Part shown: positions 9,620 through 18,945 of the stretch, in pieces
Layout: every line of letters begins with the position of its first letter
Position numbering within the stretch: position 1 is the first letter of the stretch
NCBI RefSeq assembly: GCF_016801985.1
Contig: NZ_JAEVLS010000002.1
Location: 1,178,001 to 1,242,000, forward strand
Reading direction: 5' to 3'
DNA length: 64,000 bases
From: Steroidobacter gossypii
Lineage (GTDB): Bacteria; Pseudomonadota; Gammaproteobacteria; Steroidobacterales; Steroidobacteraceae
Program-made: the position numbers and the translations under genes
The notes under the pieces: generated by a model
The model's database searches: none
What the model saw: the letters and a program-made list of their open reading frames with translations, nothing else
Told to the model about the DNA's origin: nothing

Positions 9620-10990
9620 ATGTCGATCCAGAGAAATGAAAAAGTGAGACGCGCCTTCTCATTCGCAACCACCTGCCTGTTGTGGCTCGCATACTGCGCA
9701 AGTGCAACTGCGGACTCGATCGATGAGTACATCCATGCGGAGATGCGAAACCAGCGGATTCCAGGGCTGGCACTGGCCGTTATCCGAGAGGGGCGGCCTG
9801 TCAAGGTCACAGGCTACGGGCTTGCGAATATCGAGCTGGCCGTGCCTGCAACGCCAGATACTGTGTTCAGGATCGCATCCGTCAGCAAGCAGATCATGGC
9901 CACCGCCGTGATGTTGCTCGCGAGCGAGGGCAAGCTCGATCTGGATGATCCGATCTGCCGATACATAGCAGGTTGCCCCGAGAGCTGGCAGCCGATCCGG
10001 ATCAGACATGTTCTTACGCACACGTCGGGGCTCAGCCGCGAGGCGCCTGGCAACAGCCCGTTCAAGGTCGAGTCGGATATGGACGTGATCCGCAGAGCAT
10101 TCGCGGCGCCAACACTGTCAAAGCCCGGCGACCAATGGTCTTACAGCAATCTCGGCTATTCGGTGCTCGCGCAGATCATCAGTCATACTTCGGGAAAGTC
10201 CTGGTCCGACTTCATTGCCGAGCGCATCTTCGCACCTCTGGGGATGACAGCGACGCGAACCACCGATTTCATCGAGATCGTGCCGAATCGCGCATCTGGC
10301 TATCAATTTCGTGACAACCGGCAAAGGAACGTACCGCCGCTGCTTGCGCTGCGCCCTAGCGGGGCTTTTCTGTCGACACTCCGAGACCTGGTCAAGTGGG
10401 ATGCCGCAGTAACTGCGGGCACGCTGATACCGAATGCCATGCAGGAACAGATGTGGACAGCGGCGCTGCTGACGGACGGCTCGTCAACGAACTACGGGTT
10501 CGGGTGGTGGATCGATCAAGTTGCTGGGCATCGACGGGTGAGGCACGGCGGTACCAATCCCGGCTTTCGCGCCGAGTACGCGCGTTTCGTCGATGAGAAG
10601 CTTGACGTCATCGTTCTGGCCAATGGGGAGAGTGCTCGCACGGACGAAATCGCCGTAGTGGTGGCGGGTCATTTCATTCCCGGCCTCAGCCCCGAACGTG
10701 AAATCATTGCACTCTCGCCGAGTGCGCTCACGGCGTACGCCGGGCAGTATCGGGTAAGCGAAGCCGAGGTTCTCACGATTGCAGTCGACGGACCAGGACT
10801 GAGCATCCAGTCGAGCACGGGATCCAGCCAGTTCCGCATGCTGCCGGAGACCTCATCAGTGTTCTTCATCTCCAAAAGCGAGAGTTATGTATTTATTCGC
10901 GAAGGGAGCACCGTGAAGCAGATGGAGGTCCGTAATGGCACTGCCGGATCGCTCGGGCCCGCGGTATTGACGGCGCAGAAGGTTCAATAG
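9620..10990 (+). CDS. Serine hydrolase, class C beta-lactamase / DD-peptidase fold (family S12)
   Basis: This is a 456-residue exported serine hydrolase. A hydrophobic signal peptide lies at about residues 10-32 (FSFATTCLLWLAYCASATA). The penicillin-recognising motifs are in order: SxxK as S87-V-S-K90, Y-S-N at 175-177 (WSYSNLGYS), and a third motif RHGGTNPGF near residue 310. The C-terminal ~100 residues form an extra domain, as in many S12 esterases and D-aminopeptidases. These proteins may be beta-lactamases, DD-carboxypeptidases or esterases, and sequence does not decide which. Starts at ATG 9620 and GTG 9644 are both possible; either keeps the signal peptide. The gene has no operon partner, and codon use is slightly less GC-biased than its neighbours. 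Confidence 0.82.
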   Translation: MSIQRNEKVRRAFSFATTCLLWLAYCASATADSIDEYIHAEMRNQRIPGLALAVIREGRPVKVTGYGLANIELAVPATPDTVFRIASVSKQIMATAVMLLASEGKLDLDDPICRYIAGCPESWQPIRIRHVLTHTSGLSREAPGNSPFKVESDMDVIRRAFAAPTLSKPGDQWSYSNLGYSVLAQIISHTSGKSWSDFIAERIFAPLGMTATRTTDFIEIVPNRASGYQFRDNRQRNVPPLLALRPSGAFLSTLRDLVKWDAAVTAGTLIPNAMQEQMWTAALLTDGSSTNYGFGWWIDQVAGHRRVRHGGTNPGFRAEYARFVDEKLDVIVLANGESARTDEIAVVVAGHFIPGLSPEREIIALSPSALTAYAGQYRVSEAEVLTIAVDGPGLSIQSSTGSSQFRMLPETSSVFFISKSESYVFIREGSTVKQMEVRNGTAGSLGPAVLTAQKVQ

Positions 10991-11076
10991 TCGATGCAAT
11001 CCCGTGCTGTCGCGTCTCAGGCGGGCGCGCGAAATGAAACCGGCCAGGTGGCGGCGCAACGGAATTTAACACTCGA

Positions 11077-11092
11077 CGTTTCTGCAGAAACG
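11077..11092. promoter_or_regulatory. 16-bp perfect palindrome CGTTTCTGCAGAAACG
   Basis: A fully symmetrical site of form CGTTYC-N4-GRAACG. A second site with the same outer arms lies 70 bp downstream, centre to centre. A lone half-site (CGTTCC) lies just after it at 11096. The likely role is binding of a dimeric regulator; the protein is unknown. Confidence 0.5.
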
Positions 11093-11146
11093 CGCCGTTC
11101 CATCTCTTCTCAATTCCCCTTCGCCAATGCCTGGATTTGTCCTTGA

Positions 11147-11162
11147 CGTTCCAGCTGGAACG
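11147..11162. promoter_or_regulatory. 16-bp perfect palindrome CGTTCCAGCTGGAACG
   Basis: The second member of the pair, with the same CGTTYC/GRAACG arms but a different core. It lies 131 bp upstream of the DUF1772 start. The paired arrangement suggests cooperative operator binding. No T tract follows, so it is not a terminator. Confidence 0.5.
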
Positions 11163-11293
11163 CCACAACGCGGGGGCATCCATCTTGACCAAGAACTCAG
11201 CAATTGTAGCTAACGTTGCTTGATGCGTGAGACCGTGGTCGCGAGGCTGGGATTGCAGTAAGTTCCGGTCAGGATCGCACCGGAGAGAAACCC

Positions 11294-11776
11294 GTGACGG
11301 ATCATGTCTGGATCGCGTTGCTCGTGCTGGCGACGGTGGGGAGCGGGCTCGTGGGTGGGTTGTTTTTTGTTTTCTCAAACACCGTGATGCGAGCGTTCGA
11401 TCGGCTGCCCGCGGCGCATGCGGTGGCGGCCATGAACAGCATCAATCGCGTGATCCTGAATCCAGGGTTCTTCCTGGTGTTCTTTGGGACGGCGTTGTTG
11501 TGCGTGGTGATATTGATCGGCCAGCCGTCACAGACGGGTGGAAGGAGTGGGGCGATGGCGCTCGCGGGCGCGGTCTTGTATCTGGTCGGCTCGATCGGAG
11601 TGACGATGGTCTTCAACGTGCCGCTGAACAACAAGCTGGCGTCATTGACGCCTGCCGCCAGCGATATGGAAACGCAGTGGCCGGCTTACCGAGGACCGTG
11701 GACGCGATGGAATCACGTCCGCGCGGTCGCTTGTTTGCTGGCAGCCGCGGCGTTTGCGCACGCGCTGGTGGGTTAA
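11294..11776 (+). CDS. DUF1772 (anthrone-oxygenase-like) membrane protein
   Basis: This 160-residue integral membrane protein has four hydrophobic segments, at about residues 6-28, 55-75, 87-107 and 138-157. Family markers include GLFFVFSNTVMRAFDRLP near the N-terminus and FNVPLNNKLA in the second half, with a W-x-x-W-N-H-V-R segment (TRWNHVRAV) before the last helix. DUF1772 proteins resemble anthrone oxygenase and noxC-like small membrane proteins; their bacterial function is unknown. The ATG follows a GGAGAG site. The gene is convergent with the next one, and their stop codons overlap. Confidence 0.82.
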   Translation: MTDHVWIALLVLATVGSGLVGGLFFVFSNTVMRAFDRLPAAHAVAAMNSINRVILNPGFFLVFFGTALLCVVILIGQPSQTGGRSGAMALAGAVLYLVGSIGVTMVFNVPLNNKLASLTPAASDMETQWPAYRGPWTRWNHVRAVACLLAAAAFAHALVG

Positions 11777-12747
11777 CGGCCGCGAGTGCGATCGATGGCG
11801 CTGACCAGAGAATAGAAGCTGCCCAGCAGCGGCAGCGACAGATTCAGATCGGAAGCTTTGCGCAGGGCGTAGCCGAGGGTTTCGTGGATCTCCAGAGGGC
11901 GACCGGCAAGGAGATCCTGTAAGGCGGACATGCGGTGCTCCGGCGCCTTGGTCTGATAGTCCACGCCGACTTTACGTACGGCTTCTACGGCCTCGGCATC
12001 CGAGCCGTTGAGGAGGGTGTTGATGGGCAGCAGGGCGCGATCTTCGGTCAAAGGAACGCCGAGAGCGGCGGCGAGCGAACAAACCTCGCGTGTGAGTCTC
12101 ACCATCAGCAGCGCCGAGTCGGGATCGGAGGCGAAGCGCCAGGTCAGCGCTCGCGTCGTGAGCGACAGACTCACGAAACCTACCCAGCAAACAAATTTGC
12201 TCCACTCGCGAGAAACGATGTCAGGCACCAGTGTGGCGCGCACGCCCGCATCGTCGATGGCTTTGACGATGCCGCGAGCCGTCCCGCTCATGGCGCCATC
12301 CAACTCGCCGACGAACAAATTCACATTGCGAGTGAAGAGCACGTCACCGGATGCGAGCAGCTCACCGCTGGTGTCGGCGAGTGCGCCCAGCGTGCGCTCG
12401 CGTCCGTAAGTTTGCGATAGCAACTCGTCCTTCATCACGCCATTCTGAATCGACAGCGCGCGGTCGACCTGTACGTGCTTGAGCGACGCCATCGTCTGCT
12501 CCGAGCCCGGTGTCTTGGTCGCGATGATGAGCGTGCCGGCTTCGCGCAGCTGTGCAGGATCGGTGAGCACGTCGACAGGAGTGGCGATCTCGCTCAGCCC
12601 CTTCACGCGCAGGCCGTGCTCTTGAACGTGCCGCGCACGCTGACCGCGAGCGAGCAGGGTGACGGAACGGCCGTTACGAACCAGATGGGCGGCCAGGATG
12701 GAGCCGAGCGCACCGGCCCCGACAATTGCAAACTCGCTACGTGACAC
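11773..12747 (-). CDS. Ketopantoate reductase (PanE/ApbA) family oxidoreductase
   Basis: This is a 324-residue NADPH-dependent reductase-like protein. The N-terminal Rossmann fold begins FAIVGAGALGSILAAHL (GxGxxG). TKTPGSEQTM, the conserved asparagine region SIQNGV and the C-terminal helical domain follow. The GTG at 12747 is chosen because GGAG lies 7 bp upstream; an in-frame TTG lies five codons further up. Ketopantoate reductase makes pantoate for CoA synthesis, but many paralogues act on other 2-keto acids, and no panB or panC lies nearby. The family is fairly certain; the pantothenate role is not. Confidence 0.8.
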   Translation of the reverse strand: MSRSEFAIVGAGALGSILAAHLVRNGRSVTLLARGQRARHVQEHGLRVKGLSEIATPVDVLTDPAQLREAGTLIIATKTPGSEQTMASLKHVQVDRALSIQNGVMKDELLSQTYGRERTLGALADTSGELLASGDVLFTRNVNLFVGELDGAMSGTARGIVKAIDDAGVRATLVPDIVSREWSKFVCWVGFVSLSLTTRALTWRFASDPDSALLMVRLTREVCSLAAALGVPLTEDRALLPINTLLNGSDAEAVEAVRKVGVDYQTKAPEHRMSALQDLLAGRPLEIHETLGYALRKASDLNLSLPLLGSFYSLVSAIDRTRGR

Positions 12748-12849
12748 TGAAATCTCCGGCAAATCGACGCATCGAACCGGCAGCTTAACGCATCACGTCC
12801 AAAGCGACGCCATCGACATTGAAAGGGCGAGCGCAGCCAAGGGCGCCGT

Positions 12850-14370
12850 TCAACCCATCACCTTGAAATCGATGCCCTGAGCGAGCGGCAACTCGCGACT
12901 CCAGTTGATCGTGTTGGTCTGCCGGCGCATGTACGCCTTCCAGCTATCCGAGCCGGACTCGCGGCCTCCGCCGGTGTCTTTCTCGCCGCCGAACGCGCCG
13001 CCGATCTCGGCGCCAGATGTGCCGATGTTGACGTTGGCGATGCCACAGTCGCTGCCCATCGCCGACAGGAATCTCTCGGCATGCCGCAAGTTGTCGGTGA
13101 AGATCGCCGAGGAGAGCCCGTGATGCGACGAGTTATGCATGGCGATGGCATCGTCCAGCGATCGATACTCGATGAGATACAGGATGGGCGCGAACGTTTC
13201 AGTCTGCACGATCTCCCAATCGTGCCGCGCGCGAATGATGGTGGGCTCGACGAAATTGCCGGGAGGGCGGGCCTTGCCGCCACAGAGCACCGTGCCGCCC
13301 GCACGCTGCGCTTTCTCGACCGCTTGCAGATAGCGCTGCACTGACGCCTCGTCGATGAGCGGCCCCATCAACGTCTCGGGCTTCAAAGGATCGCCGATCC
13401 GCACCTGCGAATAGGCGCGCAACAAGCGCTGTTCCAACTCCTTGGAGCGCGACTCGTGCACGAAGACGCGGCGCGTGCTGGTGCAACGTTGACCTGCCGT
13501 TCCCACCGCGCCGAACACGATGGACGGCACGGCAAGATCGAGATTGGCGAACTCATCGACGATGATGCCGTTGTTGCCACCGAGCTCGAGCAGACTCTTG
13601 CCGAGGCGAGCTGCCACGCGCTCACCCACTTTGCGCCCCACCGGCGTGGAACCGGTGAACGAAATCAGATCGGCGCGACGATCGTCGACCAGCTTCTCGG
13701 CGAGCTCATTGCCGCCGATCAGCAGCTGAAAAATCGCCGGGAACCCGTGCCGCTCCAACACTCGATTGACCAGCTTCTGAACTGCGATTGCGCACAGCGG
13801 CGCTTTGAGCGACGGCTTCCAGATACTCACATCGCCGCAGATCGCCGCCAGAAACGAATTCCACGACCACACCGCGACCGGAAAGTTGAAAGCGCTGATG
13901 ATCCCGACCACGCCGAGCGGATGCCACTGCTCATACATGCGATGCAAGGGCCGCTCCGAATGCATGGTCTGCCCGTAGAGCATGCGGGACTGACCGACGG
14001 CGAAGTCGCCGATATCGATCATCTCCTGCACCTCGCCGTCGCCCTCGGGCTTGATCTTGCCGACCTCCAGCGTGACCAGGCTGCCGAGCGCATCTTTGTG
14101 TTTGCGCAGCTCATCGGCGACCAATCGAACGGCTTCGCCACGCTTGGGCGCGGGCACGATCTTCCATTGATCGAACACGCGGCGCGAGGACACGAGAATG
14201 CGCTCGTAATCCGCCGCGGTCGCGCTGTGCACGCGGGCCAGCAACTCGCCGGTGGTGGGATTCACGGATTCGATCACGGGACCGGAGGTGTCGTTGGACC
14301 AGCCGCCGTCGCCGGACCAGGCGCCGGAGTTGCTGTCCTTCAGATCCAGAGCGGTAAATAGTTCGCGCAT
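12850..14370 (-). CDS. amaB: ALDH7-type alpha-aminoadipate semialdehyde / piperideine-6-carboxylate dehydrogenase
   Basis: This ~506-residue aldehyde dehydrogenase is predicted to oxidise aminoadipate semialdehyde (piperideine-6-carboxylate) to 2-aminoadipate with NAD+. Visible elements are [12 protein letters not shown] and [11 protein letters not shown] in the cofactor domain, the general-base Glu in LELGGNN (about residue 261) and the nucleophile Cys in GQRCTSTRR (about 295). The latter is the antiquitin/ALDH7 form. The conserved ETFAPILYL follows. The upstream gene encodes a saccharopine/lysine-6-dehydrogenase-like enzyme that would supply its substrate. The start at ATG 14370 is close to a GTG at 14379 that abuts the upstream stop, so the two genes are coupled. 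Confidence 0.87.
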   Translation of the reverse strand: MRELFTALDLKDSNSGAWSGDGGWSNDTSGPVIESVNPTTGELLARVHSATAADYERILVSSRRVFDQWKIVPAPKRGEAVRLVADELRKHKDALGSLVTLEVGKIKPEGDGEVQEMIDIGDFAVGQSRMLYGQTMHSERPLHRMYEQWHPLGVVGIISAFNFPVAVWSWNSFLAAICGDVSIWKPSLKAPLCAIAVQKLVNRVLERHGFPAIFQLLIGGNELAEKLVDDRRADLISFTGSTPVGRKVGERVAARLGKSLLELGGNNGIIVDEFANLDLAVPSIVFGAVGTAGQRCTSTRRVFVHESRSKELEQRLLRAYSQVRIGDPLKPETLMGPLIDEASVQRYLQAVEKAQRAGGTVLCGGKARPPGNFVEPTIIRARHDWEIVQTETFAPILYLIEYRSLDDAIAMHNSSHHGLSSAIFTDNLRHAERFLSAMGSDCGIANVNIGTSGAEIGGAFGGEKDTGGGRESGSDSWKAYMRRQTNTINWSRELPLAQGIDFKVMG

Positions 14371-14379
14371 GATGTTCAC

Positions 14380-15540
14380 TCAAGAGTTGCGGCGTTGATG
14401 TCCGCCCTGACCGCTCACCACGATGTGCGCGGAGACTTCCTTGCCGCCGGTGGCGGCGTAGTGCTTGCCGAATCGATTCTGCAGCACGTCCTGCAGACGG
14501 AAATCTTCCTGGCGAACGAAACCGTGATGCTGGCCGCGGCCATTGATGACCAGATCGACCACGGCGCAAATGCCCGATGCGGTGGTGACTTGAATCGCCG
14601 ACCACAGCCGGCCCGCGATCACCTGAGGATAAACCTTGTTGACGTAGTTTTCTTCGCGCAGCTCGCCATCCTGCTTGCCTGTGACCGCGACGTAGATCAC
14701 CACCACGTCCTGCAGCGTCTGCGGCACGGCGTTTTCGAGAATGCGTTTGAGCGTGCCACGATCGTGATTGAGCTTCAGATCGTTCATCAGTAGCCGCATC
14801 TGCTCGCAATGGCCCGGATAGCGCATGGTCTTGTAGTCCATGCTCTGCACCCGCGCACCGTAGGTCTCGGCGAGCGAGCCCAGGCCGCCGGAAGTGTTGA
14901 ACGCCTCGTACAGCGTGCCGTCGATCTCGATCTCTTCGAGGCCCTCAAGGGGCGCCGCTTCGATGCGTCGTCCGTCGACGATGGCTTCGCACGGATTGCC
15001 GTATTCGTTGATCAGTCCTTCGGTGGACCAGGTCAGGGAATATTTCAGGACGTTGTTGGGATGCTGGGGCAGGGCGCCCACGCGCAGCTTCACCGCGCGC
15101 AGCTCATCGAAGTGGCCGATCAGCTCGTTGGCCGCGATCGAAATGAAGCCGGGCGCGAGGCCACACTGTGGCACGAACGCCTGAGTGGCGCCCTGGGAGA
15201 TCCGGCGAACCTCCCGGGTGACTTCAACGTCTTCGGTGAGATCGAAGTAGTGTGCCCCGGCCGCGCGCGCCGCTTCGGCGACGCCCGGATTGCAGTAGTA
15301 GGGCAGGCTCGAGATCACCGCATCCACCGGCTGCTTCTGTAGCTGCGCCCGGAGCGCGCCGGCATCGGTCGCATCGACCTGGTGCGCATGCAGATTGCCA
15401 AAACGATGTGCACCGACCACCGCGTTGGCCGCCTCGGCGCTGACATCGCCGAGATGCACCTCATACGAACCGGACTCCGCCAGCAGCCCGGAAATCAGTG
15501 CGCCGATCTTGCCGGCGCCGAGGATCAGAACCTTCGGCAT
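14380..15540 (-). CDS. Saccharopine dehydrogenase / lysine-6-dehydrogenase family enzyme
   Basis: This is a 386-residue NAD(P)-dependent enzyme. It has an N-terminal Rossmann motif (KVLILGAGKIGALISGLL) and the family's SSLPYYCNPGVAEAARAAG and DLTEDVEVT segments. QCGLAPGFISIAANEL leads into the catalytic domain, and TMRYPGHCEQM is typical of the saccharopine dehydrogenase fold. Its length fits lysine-6-dehydrogenase as well as Lys9-type saccharopine dehydrogenase. Either would yield aminoadipate semialdehyde/piperideine-6-carboxylate, the substrate of the next gene product. No bifunctional lysine-ketoglutarate reductase is present here. The gene is first in a two-gene operon, divergent from the DAHP synthase gene with ~200 bp between them. 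Confidence 0.82.
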   Translation of the reverse strand: MPKVLILGAGKIGALISGLLAESGSYEVHLGDVSAEAANAVVGAHRFGNLHAHQVDATDAGALRAQLQKQPVDAVISSLPYYCNPGVAEAARAAGAHYFDLTEDVEVTREVRRISQGATQAFVPQCGLAPGFISIAANELIGHFDELRAVKLRVGALPQHPNNVLKYSLTWSTEGLINEYGNPCEAIVDGRRIEAAPLEGLEEIEIDGTLYEAFNTSGGLGSLAETYGARVQSMDYKTMRYPGHCEQMRLLMNDLKLNHDRGTLKRILENAVPQTLQDVVVIYVAVTGKQDGELREENYVNKVYPQVIAGRLWSAIQVTTASGICAVVDLVINGRGQHHGFVRQEDFRLQDVLQNRFGKHYAATGGKEVSAHIVVSGQGGHQRRNS

Positions 15541-15742
15541 GCTCGCTCCTGTGGCAAAACACCGCGAACCTGGCCGAACGCACCAGTGGGCCGCGATGGT
15601 GCAAACAGGCTCATTAATAGGCCGCAGGCCTCAAACTGTAAACTTCAGCGGCGCTCGACGCCGCGATTCCGCCCCGACTGTATGCAATTTGCTCCCAAGT
15701 CCGTTTGCTTCGCACCGATCGAGTGCTAGTCTCCGTGCCGCT

Positions 15743-17128
15743 ATGACGCGAAATCCCGACCTTCTGCAGTGGCATCCCTCGAGCTGGCAGTCCAAGCAGG
15801 CGCAGCAGCAGGCCACCTATCCCGATCAGGCGGCCCTGGAGCAGGTGGTGGCGGAGCTGTCGCGGCTGCCGCCGCTGGTGGTTTCCTGGGAAATCGAAGC
15901 CTTGAAAGAGCAGATCGCCTCGGCCCAGCGTGGCGAGCGCTTCCTGCTCCAGGGCGGCGATTGCGCCGAGACCTTCGAGGACTGCGAGTCCGACAAGATC
16001 GCCAAGAAGCTCAAGATCCTACTGCAGATGAGCCTGGTGCTGGTCTATGGCTTGAAGAAGCCGGTGATCCGCGTCGGCCGCATGGCAGGACAGTATGCAA
16101 AACCCCGTTCGGCGGACACCGAAACCCGCGACGGCGTGACGCTGCCGAGCTACCGGGGGGCGAACGTCAATCGTCCCGGCTTCACCGCCGCGGAGCGTGT
16201 GCCCGATCCCCAGCTCCTGCTGCGTGGCTATGAGCGCTCGGCGCTGACGTTGAACTTCGTGCGCTCGCTGATCGACGGCGGCTTCGCCGATCTGCATCAC
16301 CCCGAATACTGGGATCTGGACTTCGTGCGGCACTCGCCGTTGAAAGAAACGTACGAGAAGGTCGTGCAGTCGATCTCCGAATCGCTCGATTTCTTCGAGG
16401 CGACCTCCGGTCAACCGATTCACGAAAGCACCACCACGCGTTTCTATACCAGCCACGAAGCGCTGCATCTGATGCTCGAACAGGCGCAGACGCGGTTCAT
16501 CCCGCGCTCGCAGCGCTGGTACAACCTGTCGACGCACATGCCCTGGATCGGCATGCGCACCGCCGCGCTCGACGGCGCGCACGTGGAATTCTTCCGTGGC
16601 ATTTCCAATCCGATGGGCATCAAAGTCGGCCCGTCGATGAGTGCGGAGTGGGTGCAGGGCTTGATCGCCGCGCTCAATCCCAACAACGAGCCTGGCCGGA
16701 TCGTGCTGATCCATCGCATGGGCGCGAAGGACATCGACAAGCGTCTGCCGCCGCTGATTCAGGCGGTGCGCGCCACCGGCAGCCCGGTGCTGTGGATCTG
16801 CGATCCCATGCACGGCAATACCGAGACCGCGACTTCAGGGCTGAAGACGCGACGCTTCGAAAACATCTTGAGCGAGACGGAGGCGGCGTTCCGCATCCAT
16901 CGCGAACTGGGTTCTTGGCTCGGGGGAGTGCATTTCGAGCTGACGGGCGAAGACGTCACCGAATGCACCGGCGGCGCACGGGGTCTTACGGATGCGGACC
17001 TCGCGCGTGCTTATAAATCGCAGGTCGATCCACGCCTGAATTACGAGCAGGCGCTGGAGCTGGCCATGCGTATCGCCGGTTTGCACGCGAAAAAAGGCGC
17101 GCAGAAGAGCGCTGTTATCAATATATAA
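15743..17128 (+). CDS. Class II 3-deoxy-7-phosphoheptulonate synthase (DAHP synthase)
   Basis: This 461-residue enzyme condenses phosphoenolpyruvate and erythrose-4-phosphate, the first step of the shikimate pathway. Class II (plant/AroAII) markers are LLQGGDCAETFEDC near residue 75, with the metal-binding Cys, and RVGRMAGQYAKPRS at about 115. THMPWIGMRT, GPSMSAEWVQGL, HRMGAKDIDKRLPP and WICDPMHGNT follow in the second half. The ATG at 15743 begins MTRNPDLLQWHPSSW, the usual class II N-terminus. The frame is open ~115 codons further upstream, but that stretch overlaps the divergent promoter region. Class I (AroF/G/H) enzymes are unrelated in sequence at these motifs. Confidence 0.93.
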   Translation: MTRNPDLLQWHPSSWQSKQAQQQATYPDQAALEQVVAELSRLPPLVVSWEIEALKEQIASAQRGERFLLQGGDCAETFEDCESDKIAKKLKILLQMSLVLVYGLKKPVIRVGRMAGQYAKPRSADTETRDGVTLPSYRGANVNRPGFTAAERVPDPQLLLRGYERSALTLNFVRSLIDGGFADLHHPEYWDLDFVRHSPLKETYEKVVQSISESLDFFEATSGQPIHESTTTRFYTSHEALHLMLEQAQTRFIPRSQRWYNLSTHMPWIGMRTAALDGAHVEFFRGISNPMGIKVGPSMSAEWVQGLIAALNPNNEPGRIVLIHRMGAKDIDKRLPPLIQAVRATGSPVLWICDPMHGNTETATSGLKTRRFENILSETEAAFRIHRELGSWLGGVHFELTGEDVTECTGGARGLTDADLARAYKSQVDPRLNYEQALELAMRIAGLHAKKGAQKSAVINI

Positions 17129-17155
17129 AATTGCCTCGCATTCGGCGGCGGCCTC

Positions 17156-17161
17156 TACAAT
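17156..17161 (+). promoter_or_regulatory. Putative -10 element of ilvD
   Basis: TACAAT 49 bp upstream of the ilvD start, followed by a GC-rich run (GGGGCCGTCGC). TTGCCT at 17131-17136 could be the -35, with a long 19-bp spacer. Similar 'T-A-x-A-A-T then GC run' sites precede several other genes in this window (prx, acpP, the TIR-like gene). Confidence 0.35.
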
Positions 17162-17209
17162 AGGGGCCGTCGCTTTCATCTTGTTGCCACGTTCATCGCA
17201 GCTCAATCC

Positions 17210-18934
17210 ATGGCCACCAGGAAAAAGTCAGCCTCCAACGGCAAGACTGCCGTCAATTTCCGTCGCTACTCCAGCGAAGTCGTCGATGGTCTGAAGCAGG
17301 CGCCCAGCCGCGCCATGCTGCGGGCGGTCGGCTACAAAGACGCGGATTTCAAGAAGCCGGCGATCGGCATTGCCTCCACCTGGAGCAATCTCACGCCGTG
17401 CAATATGCACATCGACAAGCTCGCCAAAGCCGCCGCGGCCGCGGTCGACGCCTCTGGCGGCAAGAGCACCACGTTCGGCACGATCACCGTGTCCGACGGC
17501 ATTTCCAACGGTGCGCCCGGCATGCGCTATTCGCTCGTGTCCCGCGAAGTGATCGCCGACTCGATCGAGACGGTATCCGGCGCGCAGGGCTTCGACGGCG
17601 TGGTCGCGATCGGCGGCTGCGACAAGAACATGCCCGGCTGCATGATTGCGCTGGCGCGCCTGGATCGCCCATCGGTGTTCGTCTATGGCGGCACCATCCG
17701 GCCGGGCCCGGGCCATCTCGATGTGATTTCGGTGTTCGAAGCGCGCGGTGCGTTCACCAGCGGCAAGATCACCAAGAAGCAAATGGACGAGATCGAGCGC
17801 AAAGCCATTCCGGGCCCGGGCAGCTGCGCAGGCATGTACACCGCGAACACCATGGCCTCGGCCATCGAAGCGATGGGCATGAGCCTGCCGAACAGCTCGG
17901 CGCAGGACGCCGTGTCGAGGCAAAAGATTCTCGATTGCCAGAACGCCGGCAAAGCGGTGGTGAAGCTCGCCAAGCAGGGCATCACGCCGTCCATGATCAT
18001 GACGCGTGAAGCATTCGAGAATGCGATCACCACGGTGATCGCGCTCGGCGGCTCGACCAATGCGGTTTTGCATCTGCTCGCGATCGCGCACGCCGCCAAT
18101 GTGCCGCTCGAGCTCGATGATTTCACTCGCATCGGCAAGAAGGTGCCGGTGCTCGCGGACCTGCGTCCGAGCGGCAAATACATGATGTCGGAGCTGGTGC
18201 GCATCGGCGGCATCCAGCCGTTGATGAAGATCCTGCTGAAGGAAGGCCTGCTGCACGGAGACTGTCTGACCGTCACCGGCAAGACGCTCGCGCAGAATCT
18301 GAAGAGCGTGAAGCCCTATCCCAAGAATCAGGACATCATTTACGCCTTCAACAACCCTATCAAGCCGGACAGCCACCTAGTGGTGCTCTATGGCAACCTC
18401 GCGCCGGAAGGCTCGGTGGCCAAGATCACCGGCAAGGAAGGCTTGTCGTTCACCGGTCGCGCGCGCGTGTTCGATGGCGAGGAAGCGTCCGTGCAGGCCA
18501 TTCTCGACGGCAAGGTTCAGGCGGGCGACGTGGTTGTGATTCGCTACGAAGGCCCCAAGGGTGGGCCTGGTATGCGCGAGATGTTGAGCCCGACCAGCGC
18601 CATCGCTGGCGCGGGGCTGGCCGATAAAGTCGCATTGATCACCGACGGTCGCTTCTCTGGCGGCAGCCGCGGCTTCGTGGTCGGTCACATTGCGCCGGAG
18701 GCTGCGGTGGGCGGCCCGATCGGCCTGATTCGCGATGGCGACTCGATCACCATCGATGCGGAGTCGCGCGAGATTCAGGTCGCGCTGAGTGAAGATGAGT
18801 TGTCGAAGCGTCGCGCGCAGTGGCAGGCTCCAGAGCCTTACACCCGTCGCGGCGTGCTCGCGAAATATGCTCGCTCGGTCAGCAGCGCGTCATTGGGCGC
18901 GATCACCGACGGCGATGCCTGCGAGAGTCATTGA
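17210..18934 (+). CDS. ilvD: Dihydroxy-acid dehydratase
   Basis: This 574-residue iron-sulfur enzyme converts 2,3-dihydroxy-isovalerate and 2,3-dihydroxy-methylvalerate to the 2-keto acids for valine/leucine/isoleucine synthesis. The three conserved cluster-ligand cysteines are visible in [21 protein letters not shown] and [14 protein letters not shown]. The C-terminal signature [21 protein letters not shown] is intact. The N-terminal ~15 residues are Lys/Ser-rich, a short extension before the conserved domain. HMG-CoA lyase follows 11 bp after the stop, so the two could be co-transcribed, although leucine breakdown and branched-chain synthesis are opposite pathways. Confidence 0.96.
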   Translation: MATRKKSASNGKTAVNFRRYSSEVVDGLKQAPSRAMLRAVGYKDADFKKPAIGIASTWSNLTPCNMHIDKLAKAAAAAVDASGGKSTTFGTITVSDGISNGAPGMRYSLVSREVIADSIETVSGAQGFDGVVAIGGCDKNMPGCMIALARLDRPSVFVYGGTIRPGPGHLDVISVFEARGAFTSGKITKKQMDEIERKAIPGPGSCAGMYTANTMASAIEAMGMSLPNSSAQDAVSRQKILDCQNAGKAVVKLAKQGITPSMIMTREAFENAITTVIALGGSTNAVLHLLAIAHAANVPLELDDFTRIGKKVPVLADLRPSGKYMMSELVRIGGIQPLMKILLKEGLLHGDCLTVTGKTLAQNLKSVKPYPKNQDIIYAFNNPIKPDSHLVVLYGNLAPEGSVAKITGKEGLSFTGRARVFDGEEASVQAILDGKVQAGDVVVIRYEGPKGGPGMREMLSPTSAIAGAGLADKVALITDGRFSGGSRGFVVGHIAPEAAVGGPIGLIRDGDSITIDAESREIQVALSEDELSKRRAQWQAPEPYTRRGVLAKYARSVSSASLGAITDGDACESH

Positions 18935-18945
18935 GGTAGCGGGAC

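Larger units (their letters stand above)
10991..11293. other. 303-bp intergenic stretch with two palindromes
   Basis: No credible gene is seen. A minus-strand open frame crosses it but lacks a start site and domain. The notable content is a pair of 16-bp perfect palindromes (11077-11092 and 11147-11162), listed separately. They lie about 130-220 bp upstream of the DUF1772 gene. Confidence 0.5.

Noticed and set aside
9408-9773. 121-codon minus-strand open frame before the beta-lactamase-like gene
   Set aside because: It overlaps the signal-peptide region of the hydrolase. It has no ribosome-binding site, and its C-terminal part shifts frame. At most it is a decayed remnant.
10893-11378. 161-codon minus-strand open frame between the hydrolase and DUF1772 genes
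   Set aside because: It covers the ends of both neighbours and the palindromes, shows no domain, and has a composition typical of a shadow frame.
17228-18376. 382-codon minus-strand open frame across ilvD
   Set aside because: Long antisense frames are common in GC-rich DNA. ilvD carries all cluster motifs on the plus strand.
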